Origin: Hygrophila difformis
Lineage: Eukaryota; Streptophyta; Magnoliopsida; Lamiales; Acanthaceae
Reading direction: 5' to 3'
DNA: 64,000 nucleotides
NCBI GenBank assembly: GCA_030278955.1
Contig: JAOANR010000011.1
Coordinates: 34,166,403-34,230,402 of the forward strand
The position numbers and the translations under genes are program-made. Shown piece by piece: positions 31,675 through 41,393 of the stretch (the first letter of the stretch is position 1; the number at the start of each line of letters is the position of its first letter). The notes beneath the pieces were generated by a model. That model was given only the letters and a program-made list of their open reading frames with translations, did not search any database and had not been told where the DNA came from.

Positions 31675-32798
31675 TTGGCGGCCACAGTGGGAGACCAAAC
31701 TCCTCCCAATAATCAAGGATCTCCATTGTACACTTTACGCTTCCGCGAGGTTCGTAAAAAGTCTACAAGAAGCCGGTACAAACGTTTGAAGGCGCCATTT
31801 GGTAGTCCGAGTCTAATGTCTAACAACGTTACCACGCCAGCATCACCCGTAATAATGCCCAATCAAGTGCAATATTATTACCAAGGGTCAAACAATCCTT
31901 TGTATCCGCCAATGGGGACGTGGGATATGCACATGGCAGGACAAGGTTCTCCTCAGAATCAACCCTTTTTCCTGAACGCACCACCATTAACCTTTGGACT
32001 ATCGATGGCTTTTACGGCTGCTCCAGCCACACAGCCAGCAGGGATAGAAACTATGGCAGAAGTCCATAACCCTGCGCAGGAAATCCCTCAGATTCCCGTA
32101 ATGATGAATGACCAAGCGGGTGGAAGTTGATTGAATGCACCCCACAACCACGGACAAAATAATGTCCAGGTCAGGCTACACGAATTTAGGGCTCCAGGGG
32201 GCTTTCGTGACGCTAACCTAGTCAATATAAATCTGGGGGCAACGCTACCACCACTGCCGATTTATGGCGGAAATGTTCCTCAGGGGAATAATGGTGGGCA
32301 AGGATTTCAGAATTCGCCTTATCGCCAACAAAACCAGGAAGTCCGGGGACCAAACCCAATTCCGCCAATAAATCTTCCTCCTCCGCCACCGTTGATACCA
32401 GGCCAACCGGAGCCCCAACGGGTGCACATGGGAGAAGAGCACTTAGCAACCATGTTGCGAGGGCTAGGGTTAAACGTCCCAGAGACCCACAGGCATGTGT
32501 ATCAAAGGTCGTTTCTGTCCCACATGTATGAGGATAACCCCTTACCACATAGCGCGGAGTACCCGACCTCTCCCCATTTTAAGGAGAAGATGAGATGTCC
32601 TCTATGGAACACATCGGCCGCTTCCTTACCCAATTAGGGGTGCTGGGCCGGAATCAGTTCCACCGGATGCAGTTATTCCCTTCCTCACTGATGAAAACTG
32701 CCGTTTCATGGTTTATTGGTCTGCCCACAGGCGAATTTGCCACATGGGAGCAGTTAGAGGAAGCGTTCTATACCCGGTTCTATAATCCATAACTGAAT
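31675..32798 (+). pseudogene. Gag of outer element H, first part
   Basis: A frame from ~31675 with a stop at 32128-32130 and a frameshift near 32590 encodes a Pro/Asn/Gln-rich N-terminus and then the retrotransposon gag domain (SSMEHIGRFLTQLG, LMKTAVSWFIGLP, WEQLEEAFYTRFY). The gag type fits Ty3/gypsy of the Tat group. It is cut at 32799 by element C and resumes at 43957. No start ATG is evident. Gag would form the particle; this copy is dead. Confidence 0.75.
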
Positions 32799-32803
32799 GT
32801 TAC
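32799..32803. repeat. Target-site duplication GTTAC, left copy (element C)
   Basis: GTTAC before the C LTR recurs at 43952-43956 after the other C LTR. Removing C rejoins the H gag frame. Confidence 0.93.
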
Positions 32804-35402
32804 TGTAACACCCCGGTTTTTGGTAACCCAGGTCGGGATGTCACCGCCACATCTCCCTAGTAAGACACGGTTTCTCCGAGCTTACTAAAGAGATGCAAGG
32901 CTAGGTATTGCAGTGTTCAAAATATTTAAAGCATTCAAAATAGCCCATACAATATAAATCGAAAATAACAATAGCATAGCGCAGCGGAAATATTTAATTT
33001 AGTACAGTATCGCAGCGGAAAAATTTAAATAGGGCCGACATGGCCAAAACACGGGTTAAACAGGCCCGTTCATAATATAGTCTAAGTACGAAATTTAAAA
33101 GCAAAATATTAGTTCCCAAAATCCCATGCATGATTCGTGCTCACACATGCTCATTCCACATATTCTGTAAAGAAAGGAATAAAAATGGTTTTGATCAGCA
33201 AAATTGCTGAGTAAGTTAACACATGCATGATCGTAGGGTTTAAAAGCCATAACTTTAATACTTTAACAAAAGCATGATAATAACATAATATTTGATTTCA
33301 TATAATCCATATCATATAGCACAATCTATCTCAGGCTCTATTTAATAACACATATCACATGATTAAATCATGAAAGCCATAACTTTAAATAAAGCATTTA
33401 AATAATTTAATTGGACAACAGTATAATTTAATCTAGTTTAATTTGATTTAGAATCCCCATTACATTCCCGATTTGGTATCTCAAGTTTCACGATAGAAAT
33501 CGCGATGTCAACAAGTTTAGCCGGTAGCCCGGCGGCCGCAGCCGTATCAGCCATACCCAGTACCACTCCGGAGCCTCGGGAAACCCATACGGATATTCAC
33601 GAGAGTGTAGGCTCTAAGTTTCGCCGTTTTGGCAATATCACATTTCAAGTATAGCGCGCGGGGTCACCATCGTCCATTACGGCACGAAGTGAATCGTTAG
33701 GGGGCACCCTGCAGAGCACTCACCCCTAATTTTAATTTATCAAGTTTGTAAGGGGATTTAGTTTTTTAAAATCTGCCTTCCAATGTATTAATTTAGAAGC
33801 AATATCTCAATTCGTTTCAACCCTAAAGGTTAATTCCATGTTTCAACAAGATTTCAAAATTTCGTTTCGGTAAATCACAGTTTACTCCAAAATTCGTCTA
33901 AAATCAGATTTAATTCCAAAAATTCCAAAATTTCATATCTGACTCGGAAACATCAAGATCTACAACTTTCGTGTTTTAACTTTTTCAATCCGAGATACCT
34001 AAGTAGGTCAAAAACGCTAATTTTTGCATAACAAGAAATCTGTCCGAGTTTACAGGTCACAGTTTAAAGATTACAAGTTCTAACATATCAATTCAACTCC
34101 AAATTTAATGAAATTTGACAGGGGTCATCTTAAGACATTTATCTACAACTTTCATGTTCGGCCAAAGATCTAAAACAGCCTAGATCCTATGTCAAAAACG
34201 AGATCAAGATCATTCCTAAGTTCTGTCCAAGATTTCAAGATCTAGAATTAAACAGTTCGGTTTCAACGCGTTTTCACATATCAAATCAACTCCAAAAATT
34301 CTCAAATTTTTACAGTAGCTAGGTCTAAGTCTTAGGAACGTTTTTCGTGTTTTAAGTTTTTCCGTTTGAGTTCGTTTTAAAGGTCAGAAAAATTCAACAA
34401 TTCTGTTGCGTCGGTAGGAAAACACAAGTGGACAGATTTATGATTCTTGTCAAATCTTTTAGGTTTCGAATGTTTTAAAATCTCCCAAAACCATGTAAGG
34501 TTAACTTACAGTATCTTTGAACGTCGGGAATGTCCAATTCGGAGGCGTGGCTTCCAGATCACCGTTTCTCCTCTCCGTACGTCGGGTTCTACGATCTAGA
34601 TTCGATACGGGGGTGTAGAAAGAAAAAGGAGATGATTAGGATTCGTTTTCGAATCGTTTATTGAACAGAGATTGGACCGAGACTTACCACGACTATGGAG
34701 ATCTGTAGAGAACTCGTCCAACAGCGTTCGTCTTGGTTTCGTGCCTCCGACGACTCCGGATTTAGGGTTTCGAACGTATAGAATGCTTTAGGGTTTCGTA
34801 AACTTGTTCGGGGCTCCCAAGGGGCTTATTTATAGAATTCTAAGTCCCTAGGGCGTCCACGGCCGACCTAGAACTCTGGAGTCGAGAGGTGTTCAACCGA
34901 AAGTCGAAAAATCCGCGTTCGGGTGAGAGATTCACGCAACAACCAAATCTGTGGGGTGGCGCGGTCGTGGCGCGGTTTTCCCCATTGGGCGCGCGGCCAC
35001 CGCGCCGTCTACGCCTGGACTTCGGTCCGGGCGGGTCGTGCGATCCGTCGTGCTTTTCCGCCTCTCTTTCGGGTTTCTATCCCCCTATGCTCCCGAATTC
35101 CGATTTCCGGGGTATATTCGGGTTCATACTTTCTCTCTAATTTTTATTCTTAGTCTAGTTGGATGTTTTGGACTCGAATACTCGAGTTCATTAGTGTCGG
35201 GTTTTGGTGTACCATTTATCCATACTTTTGTTTAATTAAATTCCTTTAATTCCTTTTTAAGTAAAAATCTCATTTCTCATTTTCTTATCTTTATTTATTT
35301 CTTTTATTTGCTGGATTGGTTTATTTATTTATAGTATTTATTTTATTTATTATTTATTTAATTATTGTTTTATTTTATGTTGGAAAATTCTCGGGTATTA
35401 CA
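32804..35402 (-). repeat. 3' LTR of element C
   Basis: 2599 bp. In element sense: TATA box CTATAAATAA at 34836-34827, predicted intron 34509-33165 (donor GTAAGTTAAC, acceptor CTTTACAG), pre-acceptor hairpin TCAGCA/TGCTGA at 33195-33210, and a CpG-rich structured block at 33503-33725. The latter has crossing complementary pairs CCGTAT/ATACGG (33542 with 33587) and GAGCC/GGCTC (33571 with 33610). Confidence 0.95.
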
Positions 35403-35441
35403 GTCTACCCTCCTTAAGAATCAACTTCGTCCTCGAAGTTG
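35403..35441 (-). other. Polypurine tract and adjacent hairpin (element C)
   Basis: - strand CTTAAGGAGGGTAGAC abuts the LTR. Next to it a perfect hairpin CAACTTCG-TCCT-CGAAGTTG lies at 35422-35441. The same pair occurs in E and F. A second, purer purine tract is ~205 bp away at 35606-35623. Confidence 0.7.
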
Positions 35442-35605
35442 TGTTTCGGCTTTTCTCGTCTCGTGCTAAGGTCTTGTGTTTGTTTTATTATGTTGTGACT
35501 GAACTTAGAATTAAAACTTCCAAGCTGCCTACGTACCCGGTAAAGGGATCAAGCCATAACGTAGTTCAAAAGTTTACAAAAATGCACGAAAAATAGGTGG
35601 TATGA

Positions 35606-35623
35606 CATCCTCTCCCCCTTAAG
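35606..35623 (-). other. Second polypurine tract (element C)
   Basis: - strand CTTAAGGGGGAGAGGATG, just after the pol stop. It matches the tract that directly borders the LTR in element B. The 205 bp between it and the present LTR correspond to the outer end of the B LTR (conserved CTACGTACC...ACGTAG block at 35528-35566). Confidence 0.65.
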
Positions 35624-35630
35624 ATTGCAG

Positions 35631-38600
35631 TTATGTCCCCATAACTGTGTCGGTATCGGTTTGGAACAATGTCGGGTATCGTTCCCTCATGTCGGATTCT
35701 ACTTCCCAAGTTGCCGTCTCACTTTCGTGGTTTGACCAAAGAACCTTGATCATTTTGATGGTTTTGTTCCTCGTTACTCATTCCTTAGTATCGAGAATAC
35801 GCACTGGGACTTCTTCGTAAGTCAGGTCTTCATCGAGCTCAATTATCTCTGGTTGAAGTACATGTGTCGGGTCCGGCACATACTTCTTTAGTTGCGAGAC
35901 ATGGAAGACATTATGAACTCTATCTAAGTGTGGCGGTAAAGCCGATCGGTAGGCTAGAGTTCCGACTCGTTCTAGAATCTCGTAAGGTCCTATGTATCGT
36001 GGACTTAACTTCCCTCGTTTGCCAAAGCGCATCACCCCTTTCATGGGTGATATCTTTAGCATGACCCTATCTCCCACTTGAAATTCTAGGTCTCGTCGTC
36101 TCACGTCGGCATAACTCTTTTGACGGTCTTGTGCGGCTTTCATCTTCCCTTGAATCACTTTGATTTGTTGAGCCATGTCTTCGATAAGTTGTGGTCCCAC
36201 TACCACGGACTTATCGTTTTCTTCCCAGCTCAAAGGGCTTCGGCACTTTCGTCCATACAATGCCTCGAAAGGTGCCATGCCGATACTAGCATGGTAACTA
36301 TTATTATAGGAAAACTCAATCAAAGGTAAATGAGATTCCCAATTCCCTTTGAATTCCAACACGCATGCTCTCAGCATGTCTTCTAGTGTTTGGATTGTTC
36401 TCTCGGTTTGTCCATCCGTCATCGGGTGGAATGCGGTGCTCATTTTGATTTGAGTACCGAGAGCTTTTTGTAACTCCGTCCAGAAATGAGAGACAAATCT
36501 ACTGTCTCTATCGGAAATGATATCGTGGGGTACTCCATGTCGGCGTACCACATTATCAACGTAGGCTCGGGCCAATTGGTCCATAGTCCACGTGTCTTTC
36601 ATTGGGATAAATATGGCTGTCTTCGTTAGCCTATCCACAATCACCCAAATCTTGTTCATGCCTTTAGGTGATCGGGGTAATCCCGAGACAAAGTCCATTG
36701 AGATGCTATCCCACTTCCAACTTGGAATCTCTAGTGGTTGCATCAATCCTAAGGGTTTATGTCGCGCTGCCTTAACCTTTTGGCAGGTGAGACATCTCGC
36801 CACGAAATTTGCCACTTCCTTCTTCATTCCCGGCCACCAATAGATCTTCTTCAGATCTTTGTATAGCTTGTCACCTCCGGGATGTACGGAATATGGCGTG
36901 TTGTGCCCTTCCTCCATCAACCTTTGCTTCAACTCGGCACATTTAAGAGGCACACACCATCTACCTTTAAAACGGATGCTTCCATCCTCGTGGACAGCAA
37001 ATCCTATTGCCTTTCCTTCGGCAATATACCCTTTTATCTTCTCGAGTTTCGGATCGCCCGGTTGAGCGAGTCGAATCTCGTCCAATATTGGAGTTTCTAC
37101 GACCATGGCATTGACCGTTTCTTTCACTGTGCCAGAATGCACAAGTTCTAACTCCAATCTTGCCAATTCCATGTACAATGCCGGCGGAATTACCAACGAG
37201 TTTGTCACGTGTTGGGTTTTCCGACTTAGGGCATCGGCTACCACATTCGCCTTCCCCTCGTGGTATGCTATCTCTAAATCGTAGTCTTTAATGAGTTCCA
37301 ACCACCTTCGCTGTCTCAAATTCAACTCCTTCTGAGTGAATATATACTTCAAGCTCTTGTGGTCGGTGAACATTCGACACTTCCGCCCGTAAAGATAATG
37401 TCTCCATATCTTTAGAGCGAAAACGACCGCTGCCAACTCCAGGTCATGTGTCGGATAATTCTCCTCGTGAGGTTTTAGTTGGCGTGATGCATAGGCTACG
37501 ACTCTCGAGTCTTGCATCAAAACACAACCTAAACCTTCCTTCGAAGCATCGCTATATACTTCGAAGTCACCATTCTCTGATGGTAATGTTAATACGGGTG
37601 TGGTTGTGAGTCGTTTCTTCAGCTCTTGAAACGATGTCTCACATGCTTCGGTCCACTCGTATTTTGCTCCTTTCTTAAGTAGCTGGGTCAAAGGACGTGC
37701 AATCCTTGAAAAGTCCTTCACGAATCGTCTATAATATCCGGCTAATCCAAGGAAACTCCTTATTTCCGTTGGACTTTTCGGAGTTGCCCATTCAGTTACG
37801 GCAGAGACTTTTGCCGGATCCACTGATACTCCATCAGCAGATACTATGTGTCCGAGAAATGCCACTTCTTTCAGCCAGAAGTCACATTTCGACAGCTTGC
37901 CGTATAGCTGATTTCTTCGCAGGATCTCCAACACTTGATGTAAGTGCTTCGCATGCTCCTCCTCGCTCTTCGAGTAGATCAGGATGTCGTCGATGAACAC
38001 TACGACGCACTGATCTAACAATTCTCGGAACACGTTGTTCATGAGATTCATGAACATGGCCGGTGCATTTGTTAACCCGAAGGATAACACTGTGAACTCG
38101 TAATGGCCATATCGTGTTCGAAACGCCGTCTTTGGAATGTCCTTCTCGGCAATCCTCAATTGATGATACCCAGATCGCAAATCGATCTTCGAGAATACTG
38201 AAGCTCCCTTCAGTTGATCAAACAGATCCTCTATTCTCGGTAGGGGGTATTTGTTCTTAATGGTCACTTGGTTTAGTCCCCGGTAATCTATGCAAAGACG
38301 TAGTCCTCCGTCTTTCTTCTTGACAAATAAAACCGGTGCTCCCCAAGGGGACGTACTCGGTCTTATGTAACCTTTTCCCAATAGCTCCTCGAGTTGTTCC
38401 TTTAACTCCTTCATTTCCAGTGGTGCCATCCGGTACGGAGCTTTTGAGACAGGCTCTGTCCCCGGAATGAGATCTATGGTGAATTCAAGATCTCTCTCAG
38501 GTGGCATGCCCGGAACGTCTTCAGGGAACACGTCCGGGTATTCTCTTACCACTGGTATGCTATCAACCTTGTTCCCTTCCGCCTCAAGGTTGTGCACATA

Positions 38601-40355
38601 GCACGCATATAGTTCATACCCCTTACGCATCAAGTTATTTAGTTTAAGTGCACTAACGATTTTGTTACTTTTCTTAGGGGGCTGAGAGTAAAAGATAACT
38701 CTCTTTCCCCTACTTTTTGACAAGGTGATCTTTTGCTTTTGGCATTCGATCACCGCTTTATACTGGGATAGCCAATCCATCCCCAGTATGATGTCAAATT
38801 CTCTTAAGTTAAATTCTACCAAGTTCGCGAAGAATTCTACGTTCTTTATCACTATAGGAATTCCGTTATATCGTTTAGAGCAAGACACTACTTCTCCAGA
38901 AGGCAATTGAATTCCTAAGCTAATTCTCTCGCACTTAGGTAGATCTAACTCAGGCACTATCCTTGATGCAATAATTGAGCAACTAGCTCCGGAATCAAAT
39001 AAAATTCTAAGGGGTGTATTCAAAACGTGAAATGTACCTGCCATCACTTCTCCTTGCGCAGGCACGTCCGCTTGGTTCACCACGTTCAGCCTCCCCATAG
39101 GGCGTCCCTGATTGCCTTGCTGATTCGCATTCGGCTGTTGATTTTGTTGCTGGTTTTGATTCTGTGGGGGCGGAGGTCGTTGGTTCTGGTTCTGGTTTTG
39201 CGGCCTATTTTGAGGGGGTCTGTACCCTTGGTTATTGCCATTTCGCCCGTTTTGGTTTTGAGGCTGTTCTTGCCCTGCGACCAAATCGTCCCTCTTCGTT
39301 ATGTTCTCGAGCCTAGTTCGACATTCCCGTCGAACGTGACCCATTCGACCACATCGGTAACAAGCGCCTTGTTGCGGGCATCCCCTTGCCAGATGTGGTC
39401 GTCCACATCGCGGGCAAGGCGGTACCGGATCTTCTTGATTGAACCTCCTTCCCGTGTTGTTTTGTTGGGGCCTATTCGACCCTCTGCGCTGCTCGTTCCT
39501 TCCAGTGTTGTTATCGTTTCTCGAGTCTCGGCTTCTCTTGTCTTGAGGACCCCTGCTGGACTCCCCACTCACTCTTCTTTTCAGCTGCTGCACGCGTGCT
39601 ACCGCTACAGCGCGATCGTATACGGCTTGCAAATCGGGGTAGTGTACTCCCGCGATCACTTCACGCACAGACAGGTTCAGTCCCATCTCGAATTTCTGTG
39701 CCTTTTCCGCATCAGTAGGTACTAGCCTTGGTGCGAACCTCACCAGCTCCTTGAAGCGGGTGTAGTATTCCTGCACCGTTTGGCTTCCTTGCTTCAACGA
39801 CAGGAATTCTTCGTACATGGCAGCTTTGGTACTCAAGGGATAGAATCGATCCCTGAGTAGTTCCATCATCTCCATCCACGAGTAAGGCTCGTCATCTTCA
39901 GTTAGTTTGGCTTGCGTTGCTTGCCACCAGTCATCAGCTTCGCCTCCCAAGTAGTATGAAGCGACATGTACCCTCTCTCCTTCCGGACATTTGACCGCTC
40001 CCAGCAGCTTGTCGAAAGTCCGGATCCATTCCTCCAGTTTAGCTGGATCCTCCTCACCAGCATAGTGGGGCGGCTGGTAGGGATTCACCATCGCCAGGTA
40101 GTTAGGGCGAGCTTGGGGCGGAGGTACCGCCGCAGCTTGACCCTGGTTGACTTGCGCGTTTCCGAGCGCAATCAACACTTCCTCTATCGTCCTAAGACGA
40201 TCGCCCACATTGTTCGGTGCGGGGGCGTCCTGCGCACCTTGGGGTTGTTCCTCATCAGGTTGAATTGGTTCAGCGACGTTTGGTAGCGTCTCAGTAGGAG
40301 TTTCAGTGGTGGTTTGGGGAGCGGTTTGAGTCCTTCCTCTTCCTCTGGGTGCCAT
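35631..40355 (-). pseudogene. Gag-pol polyprotein of element C, one internal stop
   Basis: One frame of 1574 codons from ATG 40353-40355 (MAPRGRGR; upstream ATG 40397 is less likely) to TAA 35631-35633. Gag domain ~residues 90-260; zinc knuckles C314-C326 (C-x2-C-x3-H-x4-C, short) and [14 protein letters not shown] (332-345); protease DSG at 454; RT FIDD at 787-790; RNase H D936, E973, D998, D1041; integrase H1151/H1158/C1188/C1191 and D1221, D1282, E1318 (exact D-x60-D-x35-E); chromodomain after ~1515. A TGA at 35778-35780, where F has CGA, cuts off the last 49 codons, removing the chromodomain. All enzymatic motifs before it are intact. The polyprotein would drive reverse transcription and integration. 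Confidence 0.92.
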
Positions 40356-40619
40356 TCTGGTACAAATAGGATAGTTTAGGACTGATGAATTTAGCATATA
40401 GTCTAAGCAATCTCTATGAATGTATATGTGTGTAGTAATTTAGCACGTGGTGCTTTGTTCGGATTAAGGAGCATCGTATGCTTCGAGGTTTTGTTTTATT
40501 TTGTTTTGTTTATTTTGGTTTAAACAAAATAAATCGGGCATTTTATTTCCTCAAAAGAAATTTTAGTACAAAAGTAGAAATATATTTTTCTAGCAAAACA
40601 ATGTCTAACAGTAGAATCT

Positions 40620-40955
40620 CTAGTGCCTCATGACGTCTCTCGGCGGGGTAGCAGGATCTTCCTCCGGATCTTCCTCCTCCGAACTCGGCGGTAGTAGGTC
40701 GTCAAAGATAGTGTTTAAATCTTGCCCGTGGGCATCGATGTATTCCTTTAGTATTAAGTTTTGTGTAGTGAGGGTTTGGACTTGGCGCTCGAGTTGGTTT
40801 ATGCGGTGATGATCCGCCTCTCTCAAGTTGCCCATGTGATGTAAATTGGCCTCCAATTGAGCCATACGGTACTTCATCTGCTATAGGGTTTGGTGGGAAT
40901 CGAGATGAACACTCATCATCCTGACCATCAACTGCATCATGTCTTGACTAGCCAT
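40620..40955 (-). pseudogene. Leader coiled-coil ORF of element C, one internal stop
   Basis: 111 codons from ATG 40953-40955 to TAG 40620-40622, interrupted by TAG at 40881-40883. The part after the break (READHHRINQLERQVQTLT, then SSEEEDPEEDP) matches the F copy almost exactly; the F copy is broken at a different codon. See the B homologue 27982-28359. Confidence 0.65.
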
Positions 40956-40984
40956 CTAGCGCAAGCAAGAGATCTAAGTTAATA

Positions 40985-41125
40985 TTCGCCAAGATTCTAG
41001 TTCAATTCGCCCAGATTCTAAGTTCGAGTTTCCAAGATTCTAAGTTCAAGTTTCGCCAAGATGCTAAGTTCAAGTTTCGCCAAGATTCTAAGTTCAAGTT
41101 TCGCAAAGATTCTAAGTTCATAGCA
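40985..41125 (-). repeat. Minisatellite in the leader of element C
   Basis: Six units of about 24 bp with core CCAAGATTCTAAGTTCAAG (+ strand) lie between PBS and leader ORF, and also in F (63785-63935). Read on the - strand they form an open frame (41002-41223) with the repeated peptide NLESWRNL, perhaps only by chance. Confidence 0.8.
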
Positions 41126-41229
41126 GAGATGCAACATGCATATGCAAATGATAGTTCCCCCCAATAATAATTTAATGCACCATATATATTCTTCCCATGG
41201 GTTTTAAAATAAAATTTCTCCATGGAAAT

Positions 41230-41372
41230 AAAAATTTAAAATTTAAAATAATAGTCAAAATATTAATAATAGTTTAAAAATAATAATGGTTTAAAAATAA
41301 TAGTTTAAAAATAATAGTGGTTTAAATAATAGTTTAAAAATAGTAATGGTTTAAAAATAATAATTTAAAAAT
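41230..41372. repeat. AT-rich simple repeat, TTTAAAAATAATA type
   Basis: Repeated AATAATAGTTTAAA units between minisatellite and PBS. No coding content. Confidence 0.7.
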
Positions 41373-41390
41373 AGCCGGGTTCTGATACCA
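41373..41390 (-). other. Primer-binding site of element C (tRNA-iMet)
   Basis: - strand TGGTATCAGAACCCGGCT, three bases from the LTR end at 41394. Confidence 0.88.
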
Positions 41391-41393
41391 ACT

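Noticed and set aside
32222..32548. 108-codon minus-strand frame in H gag
   Set aside because: Shadow of the Pro/Asn-rich gag frame on the + strand.
39027..39725. 232-codon + strand frame opposite gag of C (and 61855-62325 in F)
   Set aside because: Antisense shadow of the Asn/Gln/Pro-rich part of gag; the Leu/Val/Ile-rich translation is the complement of those codons.
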